NCBI RefSeq assembly: GCF_019097595.1
Contig: NC_080715.1
Coordinates: 4,578,573-4,642,572 of the forward strand
From: Hemibagrus wyckioides
Lineage: Eukaryota > Chordata > Actinopteri > Siluriformes > Bagridae
Direction: 5' to 3'
Length of the DNA: 64,000 bases
The position numbers and the translations under genes are program-made. Positions 1 through 12,897 of this stretch are shown here, piece by piece (position 1 is the first letter of the stretch; each line of letters starts with the position of its first letter). Under the pieces are notes generated by a model. The model did no database searches. It saw nothing but the letters and a program-made list of their open reading frames with translations, and was not told the origin of the DNA.

Positions 1-1043
1 CATACAGATACGTAAATGTGTATTAAGCTCAGACTTTTCTCTGCAGCTGCTCTTCAGTTAGTTGGCTGTAAAGTTCTATTTCCTTCCACTTTAATTCTGT
101 AACTGTAGTGTCAGGTAGAAATGTTAGGTATAACTGACTGATTTTATCAAGGCGTAGATTACACCCTATAACACTCTTTTTTGAGAGAGCCTGAATTGCT
201 CTGATGAATGTAGTTATGCAGCTAATTTGCAGCTTAACTGCCATAAAGCAATTAACATCCACATGTGCTCTGTGTTCAACATGCAAAAAGCTGTAATAAA
301 TCATTTGACCTTTACTTTTAATTTATCCTACGCAAGCCTTTAAAACTTATGTTCTTCCAGACCTGACCTGGGCCCAGAGCTTGGTGTTTCTCTCACGCCT
401 TTCTCCGCACGGCATCTCGCACTTAAAAGCGAGCCAGCCGTGTGTTTTAAAGGACCAATTAAGTGTTTTGAAAGGAAATTGTGTTGCGTGTGGAGACAGC
501 AGATCTCATTTTTGTGAGCATTTTATTGTTACTAAACATAATGGAGTGATTTCTAGGATGACTCAACACAGTCTCATTTTTCTACCATGCACACGCATAG
601 CGTTGTGTCAGTATGCATGTTAATACTCATTTAAAGCGATTTATTACATTCTTACGTGTGCAGGAAAGAGTAATGGCTGGTAAATGAATCCCATCACACT
701 CATTCTCGGTATCCACAGACTGTCCACTCAGCAGCAGTAAGTACCACAAAGCCATGAGACTCCAACCGGGGTAGAGCATCTGGATGGATCAGGAGTGTCT
801 GGAATTATTCAGGAGCATCTGGATGGAACACTTATTATCAGTAATTGTTGACTTCACTGCTCATAGCAAGGTGCAGACAGGTGACAAATTAAAATGTGAA
901 CCTAAAGTCATATAAAAGGATTGATTGGAATAGATTTTGGAGCATGGTTGTTAGGATTTGTGTTCATTCAGCTACAAGTTTATTAGTGAGGTTAGGCACT
1001 GATAAGGCCTAGGGTGCGGTCAGTCTTCCAGTTCATCTCAAAG
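1..1043. other. No gene recognised
   Basis: AT-rich intergenic DNA. Short reading frames here lack codon bias, splice context or a recognisable family, and I see no clear repeat. Confidence 0.5.
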
Positions 1044-1150
1044 GAGTTCAGCAGAGTTGCAGTCAGGGTTCTGTGCAGGACACTCAAGAAATCTTGAGAG
1101 GAACCAGACTTAAAAGGGAACCTCATCCTCATTTGGGTGACACTGGAGAA
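1044..1150 (+). mobile_element. Dispersed repeat fragment
   Basis: Contains CTTGAGAGGAACCAGACT and GGGAACCTCATCCTCATTT followed by GGGTGACACTGGA. The same block occurs at about 22998-23055, so this is a truncated copy of that repeat's 3' part. Confidence 0.65.
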
Positions 1151-1235
1151 TGTTTGTAAATTATTATAAACACCAGAGAGTGTGATTATGACTAATGTCC
1201 TTTCTACAGTCATAAACAGTTGCAGATACAGCATA

Positions 1236-1659
1236 CACTTATATTGGCAAAAGTTTTGGAACATCTGCTTTTACATGCACATGAATGTAATATGGAGTTG
1301 TCCCACCCTTTGCAGCTATAACAGCTTCAACTCTTCTGGGAAGGCTTTCCACAAGGTTTAGGAGAGTGTTTATGGGAATTTTTGATCATTCTTATAGAAG
1401 CACATTTGTGAGGTCAGGCACTGATGTTGGACGAGAAGGTCTGGCTCACAGTCTCCGCTCTAATTCATCCCAAAAGTGTTCTATGGGGTTGAGGTCAGGA
1501 CTCTGTGCAGGCCAGTCAAGTTCCTCCACACCAAACTCACTCATCCATGTCTTTATGGACCTTGCTTTGTGCACTGGTGGGGCCGAGCCCAACCCCTGAA
1601 AAACAACACCTGAATTCAATGGTTTGGAGGGGTGTCCCAAAACATTTGGCAATATAGCG
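1236..1659 (-). mobile_element. Tc1-type short element, copy 1 (family A, deleted)
   Basis: Terminal inverted repeats of the CACTATATTGCCAAAAGTTT type, with a TA dinucleotide on the left flank. The minus strand carries a decayed C-terminal transposase segment including SIKTWMSEFGVEELDWPAQ and SPDLNPIEHFWDELE. At 424 bp it lacks the segment encoding LWEQFGDDPFLFQHD that longer copies have, so it is an internally deleted, inactive copy. Confidence 0.88.
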
Positions 1660-3336
1660 CATGTAGATGTGTATTGTTAGGAGTTTGTTGTCCTCAAAGT
1701 CCACATGAGCTTGGCATCTACTCTTCGAATGCCTGAAATATTTATGAAGCAGAATCCAACTGGAGCTTGATGCCTCAGTGGCTATAGTATACAGTGCATA
1801 CCCATGTAATAAGTAATAATTCTTAGTCTCAGTTCTAACACACAGAGGTAGGACTTGTCCTAAATGAGACTGCTGGACTTGTTAATTGGGCTCCATCACA
1901 TCAAGTGCTGGCACAGCAGGCTAAAGGCCCACTTTTGGTCATCTTCTGTGTACGTGCGTTTTTATTTTAAGCATGTATGTGCTTTATCAGGACATGTCAA
2001 CAACCCACAAATTGAAGTGCAAATTGATGAGTGTTTGACAGAAGGGTTAAATATAAAACGATTAATTTACAGCATCCATTGAGGACTCAATCACCTAGCG
2101 CTGTTTTGCTGGATCAGGTGTAGAATACTTTGTTTTCTCAAGGGAGACCAGCAGGTCATGTCCTAGTATAGGATGAAGTGTGATGCGTAATTATGATGAC
2201 AAGGATGGGAGTGTTGAATAAAGGCAAATGTCAAAGGTGATCCAGGAAATCTTGATATTAATGCTAATTTCATAATATTTCTATAATATAGTTATATTCT
2301 CATAATGACTGAACTGACACTATAAAAACTCCCATTTCCTGCTTATATGTTGTTCCTACTGAATGTGACAGATTTTTTAATGTGTATACCTTATTATTAT
2401 TATTATTAAAAATATTAATCATTATAATGAGTTTAGTGTACTCTTATTATTAACAAACCAGCAGATTAATGTAACATGCACCATTTTATATTGGATCTTG
2501 TTAAACGAATAAAATTACAGTAGCCCTTGACCATGAACCCTATAAAATTGATATGAAAACTAACACTCAGCTCATTAAATATCTTTTTTCAAATGTAATA
2601 TAATTCTGCATTTTATTTGCTACACATTGTGTTTGCTACACAAACCTCATACTTTCTTATCAGCTGTACAAAGTCCAGTTTGTATACGTTAAAATGTACA
2701 AAAAAAAAAGGACATTTGAGTGACAGCTGGTAAAGTGAATCCAGCGTGACCTTTTTAACTGAGTGGTCACATGCTTCGAAGATGAACGTCAACTAAGCCT
2801 AGCTAATCACCCTGATATTCCCTTGGTGCTAAATGCAGTACGTTCATTTTGCTGTTCTGGCTGGTCTCAGATTGCCTAGCACATGCATGCTCCAAGATTT
2901 AATTAAAGTCTCAAACAAGGGTCAGAGAGAAATGATGTCCCTGAGCTCCACAACCTCTATAGGGCTGATTTCCTCTACACTTATTCCCCATTTCTAGATC
3001 CGGTTCCCCTGTAGCTATGCAGGAGCAAGCACTGGGGCTTCAGTGTGGGGCTGCGAAAGCTTAGACATGTGTTGCGGTTTGACCTTTCACTGTGGTAACT
3101 GTTATATCATAATAATACCTATAATATTGCATTTCTTTGGGATAATTGCATTCGCCTTAGCCCTTGACAGAGGTCTATGTAAGATCAGAACCATCTTCCC
3201 TTTGACCACTACTCGCAACATCAAGGAAACCATGGACAATTAGCTGTCCTTTTCCTTGCACTAATGTGCTAATGCTAATGTGACACGCTCATCTCAGTAT
3301 CTCCTTTACAATATCAGAAAGATTCAGCCATTTTTG
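1660..3336. other. No gene recognised
   Basis: AT-rich intergenic sequence with short ATT runs near 2393 and an A run near 2701. Nothing coding is supported. Confidence 0.5.
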
Positions 3337-3806
3337 TCCACACAGGCTACTCAGGTGCTTGTTCAGACTCTTGTCATTTAGACACTAGACTACTGCAACT
3401 CGCTGCTGGCAGATCTACCCCTGAGCGCAATTCGACCTCTGTAAACGATCCAAAATGCAGCTGCACGACTTGTTTTCAACCTTCCAAAGTTTTCCCACAC
3501 CACCCCATTGCTGCGCTCCTTCCAGTGGCTTCCGGTAGCTGCATCAGGTTTAAAATTCTGATACTTGCCTACGGAACCCAAAACCGACAAGAAACATCTT
3601 ACCTCAAAGCTCATATCACTCAAACACTGCACCACACTCACTCAGATCCTCTAGCACTGCTTAAATGGACCCACCCTCTTTCAAGATACAAGGTACATAT
3701 ACATCAAGACTCTTCTCTGTTCTGGGAGCTAGGTGAAAAATAAACTTCCTATCAATGTCAGAACAGCCAAGTCACTGACTGTCTTCAAATGACAGATGAA
3801 GACCTA
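3337..3806 (+). mobile_element. LINE ORF2 C-terminal fragment (L2/CR1-like)
   Basis: Translation with a few frame breaks reads LDYCNSLLADLPL, IQNAAARLVFNLPKFSHTTP, LLRSFQWLPVA, then after decay FKIQGTYTSRLFSVLGA and NVRTAKSLTVFK. This is the conserved end of the reverse transcriptase ORF of L2/CR1-group non-LTR retrotransposons. Stops and frameshifts show it is a dead 5'-truncated copy. A Tc1-type element begins directly after it. Confidence 0.8.
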
Positions 3807-4232
3807 CATTATATGGCCAAAGGTTTTGGGACATGTTTACATGCACATGAATGTAATATGAAGTTGTAATATGGAGTCCAGTCCTTTCAGTTATAACATC
3901 TTCAACTCTTCTGGGAAGGCTTTCCAGAAGGTCTAGGAGTGTGTTTATGGGAATTTTTGACCATTCCTCTAGAAGCGCATTTGTGGTCAGGCACTGATGT
4001 TGGATGATGTTGGCCTGGCTCGCAGTCTCCGCACTAATTCATCCCAAAGGTGTTCTATCAGGGTGAGGTCAGGACTCTGTCAGTCCAGTCAAGTTCCTCC
4101 ACACCAAACTCGGTATGCTGAAGCATTAAGAGTTCCTTTCACTGGAAGTAAGGGGCCGAGCCCAACCCCTGAAAAACAACACCTGAATTTAATGATTTGG
4201 AGGGGTGTCCCAAAACTTTTGGCAATATAGTG
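3807..4232 (-). mobile_element. Tc1-type short element, copy 2 (family A, deleted)
   Basis: Ends match the family A inverted repeats (left TATATGGCCAAAGGTTTTGG, right CAAAACTTTTGGCAATATAG). It contains the same minus-strand transposase tail as copy 1 with more decay and a similar internal deletion. About 426 bp. Confidence 0.85.
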
Positions 4233-4735
4233 AATTTGATAGTAATACAATCAAACTTGAATGATCTGTGTGCATTTGTGTAATTCATTGTTTAATTACA
4301 ATTACACATAATATATTTTCTTTGAAATGATGTGAAACCCCAGCTTGAATAACAGTCATGAGTCACTGTATAAAATGAAAGCTCCTTGACTCATGAAATT
4401 AGCACCGTGTCACAGCTTTGCCCGAGTTAACATTGTAGTTAGAGTGCAAATCTCTGAAACATGACATACATCTGGGGACAGTATGTGGCTATCTGTCAGG
4501 TGGAGTTTATTAATAAAGGCCAGAGCAGCTGGCTGAGGTGAAGCAAGTCTGCAAGCAAATCTGGCACTAGACAAAGTGTGTGCTGTAGTCGGGGGCGCCA
4601 CCAGGACTTTCAGCTCTTCTACAGTCAGGGGACAGAGGTTACAAACTACTGAAATGCTCTACACAGTTGTCCATACTGCTACTGGACATGGAAGGCTTTG
4701 CCTGGAGAGACTAGTGCATGCAGGTTTTAAATGTA

Positions 4736-5270
4736 CACTATGTTGACAAAAGTTTTGGGACATCCCTCCAAATCATTGAATTCAGGTGTTGTTTTTAGGG
4801 GTTGGGCTCAGCACCTTAGTTCCAGTGAAAGGAACTCCTAATGCTTCAGCTTCATACCAAGACATTTTGGTCAATTTCATGCTCCCAACTTTGTGGGAAC
4901 AGTTTGGGGATGACCCCTTCCTGTTCCAAAATGACTGCACACCAGTGACCAAAGCAAGGTCCATAAAGACATGGATGAGTGAGTTTGGTGTGGAGGAACT
5001 TGACTGGCCTGCACAGAGTCCTAATCTTAACTCCATAGAACACCTTTGGGATGAATTAGAGTGGAGACTGTGAGCCAGACCTTTTCATCCAACATTGCCT
5101 GACCTCACAAATGCTCTTCTAGAGGAATGGTCAAAAATTCCCATAAACACACTCCTAAACCTTGTGGAAAGCCTGACCAGAAGAGTTGGAGCTGCAAAGG
5201 GCAGGACAACTCCATATTACATTCATGTGCATGTAAAGGCAGATGTCCCAAAACTTTTGGCAATATAGTG
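4736..5270 (+). mobile_element. Tc1-type short element, copy 3 (family A)
   Basis: A 535-bp element flanked by TA on both sides, with inverted ends CACTATGTTGACAAAAGTTT and CAAAACTTTTGGCAATATAG. The plus strand keeps the last part of a transposase: LWEQFGDDPFLFQND, then SIKTWMSEFGVEELDWPAQ, SPNLNSIEHLWDELEWRL, and after a stop NALLEEWSKIPINTLLNLVE. The N-terminal DNA-binding half and the first catalytic Asp are missing, so it could move only if supplied with transposase in trans. Confidence 0.9.
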
Positions 5271-7899
5271 TATATATAACTTAAGTGTCATATGTTTGCT
5301 CACTTATTACTTTTGCACAAAGGTTACTTTGTTTTATGTAAACAAAGTATTAGGTCAGACTATTTTAAAATATACTTGTATACAGTATATGTGGCATTAA
5401 GTGTATGGTCTGAGGATTATTGGTGCACCAACCATGTTCAGCTGTTGTAAGCTGAACCTCTGAAGATGATAGCCCCAATGGGCCCAGTTTGGTGTAAACT
5501 TATTCTGCTGAATAATGGTAGCCCCACAGGATCTATTTCTTAATTATTTTCGACTCCTTAAATGCAGATGACCATCTTTAGATGTTTCTCATAGGTAAGG
5601 CATCAGAATTAATCCAGCCTGTTTTTGGACAAGCGAATTGTGTGACTCAGCTGTAACGTCATTGTGAAACAAGTCAAATCCCTGATTGAGATAGAGAGGC
5701 CGGACGTGGGTATCAGGTTGAGCGCTGAGAACAGACTTTACTTTACTTAAGTCACTTAAGTGCAGTGCTCAATGGGCTCCATGATAAAGTTACCATTACT
5801 GTAGGCCAAAAAATAAAAACCCATAACTGTGATACATTACAGTGGGATTACAGCGGATAAATAACACCTAAAGCCAAATTTCAGACTGATTTATTTATTT
5901 ATTTATTTATTTTCTCCCAGATTTTCTCTCTAATTTAGATTCTGTTGCATCGCTCAAGACCACTTTTCTTTTCTTGTGTATTTAATTCAACTGCAATAAA
6001 CGAATCCTGTCTGAATTGTACACATGTTCTCCACGTCAAATTATACAATGACGATCCTCTCTAATGATAGATTACAAAATTATTATTTTCTACTCAAGGT
6101 GTCAATCAGCGAAATCTGGATTTTCACACAAGCTCATGGTGTAATGACAGTGATGTTTGGTTGCTGGTGTATTTTCTTTATTCCTGTTATTACTTTATCG
6201 GTAGCTTGCTACGCACAGGGAGACATGACCAGTGGTGTTTATTAGGAGTAAAGAATTTCAACAATCTGAAATATCCACTCCTCTCTGCTATAAGGACAAT
6301 TCTGAAGCTTTTTAAAGAACACAACAGTTTGGTTGGTGGTCAGTGAGTCAGATGCAGTTATTGCAAGCAAGGGATATGCAACCAAATGTTGTTGTTTACT
6401 TCAAGACTGTCCAGTACTTTGGATCATATTCAGCCTTTGATCTTAAACCCAAATGTCTTCAGTGTACAGCAAAAAACAAAGGCCTTGCGATATTAGCATT
6501 TAAAGTTGCAGTTTTGGATGCCGATCCTGTTTGAGGAGAATGTACAGGTGAAAAGGCTAAAGTGCTGCTGCATCGCTCTCTTTAGGTAAAGATTAAACAA
6601 GGGCTAAATCCCATCACATCACTATTACATAGGAAACAGTTAACCTATATGAAAGTAGAAATGTCAACGACAGGAACGTACAATAAAAATCCAATTCAGA
6701 AATTAATTGCAAAATAAAATTTGAAGCTTTATCATGATTATAAAATGTTAATTATAAAGAATGAAAAGTCCTTCAAGTAAAGTGGTACTCAATATCTTAA
6801 CATGTTTAACACACACTGAGTGGATTTCAACTGATATTTAACTATCATCTGAAAAACACGTGCTACCTTTTTATAAAATTTCCAGACGTTATTTGGGTGG
6901 ATGTCCTTTAAAAAAGTTTAATTGCCTTGAGTTCTCATTATAATTTCCAATAATGCATCGAAACGGATTCACCATATGACAAGACACATCCTGCGCATCC
7001 TGCTGTCTGACAGGCGTAGTAATGACAAAGGTGTGGACAACTTGCTGTTTTTTCCAAACGATCCAGGCATCTTTTGGTCTCCTCTGAGACGCATCTATCC
7101 TCCATCACTGTCAGTCACTGGCCCAGTGGGACGCTTGTGGTTTATTGCCCTGGACCTTTTTTTCCACTTCGGTCATTAACGAGCCTTGTAAATGAACTTG
7201 AGCTTATGGACCGAAATTTTTCTGAATGACTCATTCCAACCCTTAATGCAATCTCGAGGTGCATATCACTAAACCAGGACACCTCACCGTCCCCATTCAC
7301 AAACATCCGGAAGCTTTATGGTGCAATTCATCAAGGGGTCTCACAAGGGTCAATATGTTGTTGGGAGAGTGGGAGAGGGAGAGAAACACAGTTTTCTTGC
7401 TAAGTGAAAAAACAAGCGGTATGGACGCACTGGCTAAATCCATCAGGATCACTGACAGCCAGCCATCAGCAGCCTTGTGTCTGTGTCCTGTGACCTGAGG
7501 CGCACAGTTTTTTATTGCGTTTCATTGCTTACTTTGGATCAGACCAGAACTTACTACTAGAGAAATTCAGCTGGGTCTTAAATCATGTCTCCCTTGGTTA
7601 GAGAGGTGATTACTACATTGCAAATCGTATGGTACAGTGGGCTCCAGAATGCATGAAAATGAGAAAAAACGAGAAAAATTTCTTTTGCAATATAAAACAT
7701 GATCATTAAAAAATAAATAAATAAAAAAAAAATGACGGATACAGTGAGCGATATTTTAAGCTTCTAAAACACTGGTCTTTTGAGTCTTACCATGTAATTC
7801 GTATACCATGTAATTGCAAAGCATTGGTTTTCTGTTTTGGTCTGGACTTTTTGGCTGTTTGGATCATCATCTTTTTTTAAACTCTATCTATTTCTTTTA
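5271..7899. other. No gene recognised
   Basis: Intergenic, AT-rich, with a (TTTA)n microsatellite at about 5890-5913. Short reading frames have no recognisable product. Confidence 0.5.
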
Positions 7900-8110
7900 G
7901 ATATTGTCACAAAGCAGCTTTACAGACATCCTGATGTAAATCCCAAATGAGCAAGCCAGAGCTGACGGTGGTGAGGACAAACTCGAGACAACACTCGGAA
8001 CAGACCTAAAAAAGGACTAAAGTCCTTTATTTAGAATAATGGACTGGACTCTGTTAATTATAAATCAGGTGTAGAAGATGTCCGAGTTCTGGGATGAGCG
8101 CAGCACAGTG
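7900..8110 (+). mobile_element. Dispersed repeat fragment
   Basis: Contains TTGTCACAAAGCAGCTTTAC, then AATGAGCAAGCCAGAGCTGA and GGTGGTGAGGAC, matching the 22725-23095 repeat in order. Class uncertain. Confidence 0.6.
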
Positions 8111-8199
8111 TTCATGTTTACAGTTACAGATTTTAGGTACAAATCTACAGCATCCAGGTGAGAGTAAAGTCTGAAGCAAAAATAAATTGTTTTTGAGAA

Positions 8200-8345
8200 G
8201 TACATTTACATCTCTGGCATTTGGCAGGCACCCTTATCAACTGAGCAATTGAGGGTTAAGGGCCTTGCTCAGGGGCCCAACAGTGGCAGCTTGGTGGAGC
8301 TGGGATTCAAACTCTGGATCAGAATCCAGTAGGTCCTGAGGAGAA
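8200..8345 (-). mobile_element. tRNA-derived SINE fragment (family 1)
   Basis: On the minus strand it reads as a decayed tRNA-like head followed by CTGGGCCCCTGAGCAAGG, CCCTTAACCCTCAATTGCTC and a body ending in a CTGCCAAATGCCAGAG-like sequence. The same body occurs at 30308, 35872, 40551 and 56222. Confidence 0.7.
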
Positions 8346-8589
8346 GTGAAGCTATGGCAGTAGACATGATTACAATAGTGGTTAACAGATTGTAAGTGGG
8401 GTCTCTTCCAGGTCTAGCTTCAGTTTAACAGCATAAAAAAATATCAACAATATTTACAGTATATTACTTTTTAAATCATTACCTCAGTCCAAATGGCCTT
8501 GTTTCTCGGATTATTATCTACACTCCATAGGCATAAGTTGTGGAAGTTGTCTCTTGCCATAACATTTGAAGCACACTGTATAGAATGTA

Positions 8590-9130
8590 CACTACATTGC
8601 CAAAGGTTTTGGGACACCCCTCCAAATCATCGAATTCAGGTGTTGTTTTTCAGGGGTTGGGCTCGGCCCCTTAGTTCCAGTGAAAGGAACTCTTAATGCT
8701 TCAGCTTCATACCAAGACATTTTGGACAATTTCATTCTTTGTGGGAACAGTTTGGGGATGACCCCTTCTTGTTCCAACATGACTGCACACCAGTGCACAA
8801 AACAAGGTCCATAAAGACATGCATGAGTGAGTTTGGTGTGGAGGAACTTGACTGGCCTGCACAGAGTCCTGACCTCAACCCTGTAGAACACCTTTGGGAT
8901 GAATTAGAGTGGAGACTGTGAGCCAGACCTTCTCGTCCAACATCAGTGCCTGACCTCACAAATGTGCTTCTAGAGGAATGGTCAAAAATTCCCATAAACA
9001 CACTCCTAAACCTTGTGGAAAGCCTTCCCAGAAGAGTTGAAGCTGTTATAGCTGCAAAGGGCGGGGTAACTCCATATTACATTCATGTGCATGGAAAGGC
9101 AGACGTCCCAAAACTTTTGGCAATATAGTG
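8590..9130 (+). mobile_element. Tc1-type short element, copy 4 (family A)
   Basis: A 541-bp element with TA at both flanks (8588-8589 and 9131-9132). It retains FGDDPFLFQHDCTPVHK, SIKTWMSEFGVEELDWPAQ-type sequence (one change) and PDLNPVEHLWDELEWRL, a stop, then PDLTNVLLEEWSKIPINTLL and NLVESLPRRVEAVIAAKGG. The spacing between the Asp of QHD and the Glu of PVEHLW is 34 residues, the D34E signature of Tc1 transposases. Confidence 0.92.
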
Positions 9131-10224
9131 TATGCTGTAACTTTACAGTTTCACTGTAACTAATAATCCCTAACTTGTTCCAGCATAACAAAAGTCAGCT
9201 CCCTGAAGATGATGTTGGACCAAACTGGAGTGGGAGAACTTGATTGTCCTGCATTTTGTGAGATGCTGTCAAGAAAAAGCATTTTGTGTTGCAGTGCTTC
9301 TGGTAAGTGGTGCTGATACTGAAGCCTGACAAACACAAAATAAAAATAAAACTGTTCTAGTCCTATTGCACTGAATTAGATGTGTCATGCCTTTAACTCA
9401 TTAAAGCAAATGCTTCTCCATCTGTCAGAGTAAGTGAGCACTCATCTTTCCCTCTAACTCTTCTTAAAGCTATTTTCCCATTCTGGAAATCGTGATGGAT
9501 ATTGACAAATCCTGGATCTTCAGCTATATTTCGTTTCCCCGCAATCCATCCCGGGAAGGCTCAGAAGACTCGTTCCACCTTCCCATTTTCTCACACTCAC
9601 TTCCTCACCTGTGAGCCGTGGAATGTGCTGGCAGCCAAAACTCAGACGCCTCTCCCTTCACTATGGCAGATGTAACAACGCTCAACCAAATCATTGCAGT
9701 TCTTGTTTATGGTGTCTACTTGTTTTTAACTGTCACAAGAGGGGGAAAGGAAGAAGCAAAAGAAAAACAAATCAATCATACCGATTCTGGACTCGAGTTA
9801 CAGTAGGGTTAGGGTTGATTTACAATAATTAACCTTAACCCTCTTATTCTGGTCATGGAGTTGGAGTTACGACAAAGCAGTGTGCATGCAAACAGAATAA
9901 CAATGTATTTCTTGCTATTAAAATATAAAATATTCCTTGCTTGTTGCTAGAACATCTTTCTGTAGTTGATACTCTCCTTATTAGGTAAAAGTGTCCAGCA
10001 GATGGTGACACAAGAGGGGTTTGATTAAGAGGGGCTTGACAACAGGAATATAAATCACTGGAGTTTCAAGAGAATCCATGTTTGGTCTGAGGATCTTAAA
10101 CTTCTCCAGTAACAAGCAAGGAATAGTACTGAATAGAAGAAGAAAGTCTGTCTTAACACAATACACTGTACAATAGCAGGATTTTTTTCCATGCACATCC
10201 CAGCTTATCAGGAAGTTGGAGCCA
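9131..10224. other. No gene recognised
   Basis: Intergenic. A short open frame at 9664-9804 begins MADVTTLNQIIAVLVYGVYL and could encode a membrane peptide, but it has no recognised relative or splice context, so it is not called. Confidence 0.45.
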
Positions 10225-10345
10225 GCCTTAAACAAAGCCCATAACCCTCTCAGTTCCAGGAGAGTAACAGTGTTAGCTTGGCAGTGCTGGGATTTAAACT
10301 CAGGATCTTCTCATCAGTGGCCCAAATCCCCTAGTCTCTATGGAG
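10225..10345 (-). mobile_element. tRNA-derived SINE fragment (family 1), weak
   Basis: Reads AGTGTTAGCTTGGCAGTGCT and GGGATTTAAACTCAGGATCT, followed by TCTCATCAGTGGCCCAAATC, which resembles the minus-oriented SINE head seen at 35990-36050. Degraded. Confidence 0.45.
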
Positions 10346-10945
10346 AGTATTCATCTGTTTTCTATGAATTTCTTGCACAGGGGATTGTAAGAACCAGAGG
10401 GGGACATGACAGGTGATGATTTCTCAATTTTCTCTGCTCTGAAATCATTACTGGTCTCACAAAAATATTATTACAGCAGCACAATGTCATTCTTCACAGT
10501 GTTATAGACTGCAAAGCCCTTCTAGTTACAGTGAATTTAAGTTCAACTGCTGATTGTCAGAAGAGAATTGACTCCTCATGATTACTAATTATGATTCCAC
10601 CAATTTTTAACATCCATAATCAAGTTAAATCTGATTGATTTGAATGTTAAAGACAGAAGCCAATCATATCTCATCCTGAATCACATTCTCATCTATGATT
10701 CATCTTCTTGTAGTCATTCAACTCTGGTGCTGCCAAAACAAATCAGATGGGGATAGTTAGGATGGCAAGGCTAATTTGAAAAGTGTCACCTTCAAAAAGT
10801 ACAGAAGACTAAATGGTCAGATAAAACTGCAGTTGTAAATGGATTGTTAATGCACTACTCAAATGCTTGTGCCACAATCACTGGTGAAAATGAAGCATGA
10901 TTGGGAATTTGTTGTAGAAACCTGCATGTTGGACTCCAACAAGTA
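10346..10945. other. No gene recognised
   Basis: Unannotated intergenic sequence between a decayed SINE and a Tc1-type element. No coding or clear repeat signal. Confidence 0.45.
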
Positions 10946-11709
10946 CACTATATACTATCAAACGTTTTTGGACGTCTGCCTTTCCATGCACATGAATGTA
11001 ATATGGAGTTGTCCCGCCCTTTGCAGCTATAACAGCTTCAACTCTTGTGGGAAGACTTTCCACAAGGTTTAGGAGAGTGTTTATGGGAATTTTTGACCAT
11101 TCCTCTAGAAGCACATTTGTGAGGTCAGGCACTGATGTTGGACAAGGCCTGGCTTACAGTCTCCACTCTGTTCTATGGGGTTGAGGTCAGGACTCTGAGC
11201 AGGCCAGTCAAGTTCCTCCACACTAAACTCACTCATCCATGTCTTTATGGACCTTGGTTTGTCATGTTGGAACAGGAAGGGGTCATCCCCAAACTGCTCC
11301 CACAAAGCATGAAATTGTCCAAAATATCAGGCATCAGTGGTCAGGCACTGATGTTGGACGAGAAGGTCTGGCTCGCAGTCTCTGCTCTAATTCATCCCAT
11401 AGGTGTTCTGTGGGGTTGAGGTCAGGACTCTGTGCAGGCCAGTCAAGTTCCTCCACACCAAACTCACTCATCCATGTCTTTATGGACCTTGCTTTGTGCA
11501 CTGGTGTACAGTCATGTTGGAACAGGAAGGGGTCATCCCCAAACTGTTCCCACAAAGTTGGGAGTATGAAATTGTCCAAAATATCTTGGTATGAAACTGA
11601 AGCGTTAAGAGTTCCTTTCACTGGAACTAAGGGGCCGAGCACAACCCCTGAAACACAATACCTGAATTCAGTGATTTGGAGGGGTGTCCCAAAACTTTTG
11701 GCAACATAG
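10946..11709 (-). mobile_element. Tc1-type element, copy 5 (family A, internally duplicated)
   Basis: Flanking ends are CACTATATACTATCAAACGT and CCAAAACTTTTGGCAACATA, and the interior is minus-oriented. The segment from GGTCAGGCACTGATGTTGGA through the GTCCAAAATATC motif occurs twice (about 11112-11330 and 11338-11585), so the 764-bp element has an internal partial tandem duplication. The second part encodes, on the minus strand, TLWEQFGDDPFLFQHDCTPV, HKARSIKTWMSEFGVEELDW and PAQSPDLNPTEHLWDELEQR. Confidence 0.85.
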
Positions 11710-12885
11710 TATCTATTGAGAGACATCAGAGAACTGAAACAGTGCAGAACGAAAAGCAGAAACTGAACTGAATAGAGATTTTACCGATGGCATATGGTCC
11801 ACAAGAAAGGTTAAATGTCGGTACACTAGTAAAATGCTGCCATTGTCAGCTAATAGAAAGGAGCTTTATGTAGCTGAGAATTATTTGCATATAAATCAGG
11901 TGGAAACAAACAGGAATAAATATTTAAAAGCTTGAATGAATCCCAACCCTTTCATGCTTGTGCGTAAACAGAACAAGGCTTAACAAAGACACGACAGTGG
12001 TATCCAAATGTATTATGTCAGCAGAAAATGTTGAGTGCAGTGTTATCGCTCCAGGATCTTTAATCTCTCACAACCCTCTGTTCACTTCTGTGCATGTCCC
12101 ACCTGGTTGCCTTCGGCAGGAATCCAGGTCACAGCAGGAAAGGAAGCAGATCTCAGCAGTGCTCGGTTCGCCCTCTTCTGGTCGGAAGTGAGGATCTGCT
12201 CCAATTAGCCCCGCTGTCAAAACATTCACGCACTGGGCCTTTTTCTCGGACTCCAGGGCTATAAAGGCCTGACTGCAATTTTTTTGTTGTTAAGTTGGAC
12301 TTACATAACAGAAAGTCTCAGTCCAATAACAAGCTATAAAAGCATGGGTTTGCGTGAGAACGATTAAACAAGTTTTTTTTTCCTGTTCAGAAAGACCAAA
12401 GCATCGTTTAGCCCAAGCATGCAACTTCTCAAAGACACCCACCGAATCAGTATAGAGTCCCAGTTCATCTGTGAAGCTTGAATTTCTTATATTCCCATGC
12501 CAAAAGCTCCCTCTGTCTTCACCCATGCCAAGGTTGACATCACATCTTTCACTATTAAGGTCTCACATCTGACTGTGTGTGCAGTGTGTAATCAAATGTC
12601 ATGTGACGCTCACTTGCAGGCACACTTATAACACCTTAATGCATCCCAGCATCCCATATGTATGGTTTTGTGAAATAATACAGCTAAACATAAAGCAAGC
12701 ACCTTTATTTTGTATGAACAGCTACATAGATTTGATGTTGTACAATTGTTTTTCTTGCTAATGTTGTTGTCTTATACATGGAACTATAACAGAGGTTAAA
12801 AAAAATGTGATTGTTAAAGGAAAAAAATGGCATGTATACAATGCAATTAGCAAACATATATCAAAATCAGTTTTTACAACATTTT
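11710..12885. other. Intergenic; distal flank of mstn
   Basis: No gene recognised. The part nearest 12.9 kb may belong to a long mstn 3' UTR if the distal AATAAA near 12704 is used. Confidence 0.45.
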
Positions 12886-12897
12886 TTTATTTTTATT
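12886..12897 (-). terminator. Candidate mstn polyadenylation signals
   Basis: Two overlapping TTTATT motifs on the plus strand (AATAAA on the minus strand) lie about 0.8 kb past the myostatin stop. The region between is AT-rich and has no ORF, as expected of a 3' UTR. Another AATAAA lies at about 12704-12709. Which one is used cannot be told from sequence. Confidence 0.4.

Noticed and set aside
9664..9804. 47-residue frame MADVTTLNQIIAVLVYGVYL...
   Set aside because: Looks like a membrane peptide but too short to judge, with no recognised family, promoter or splice signals.
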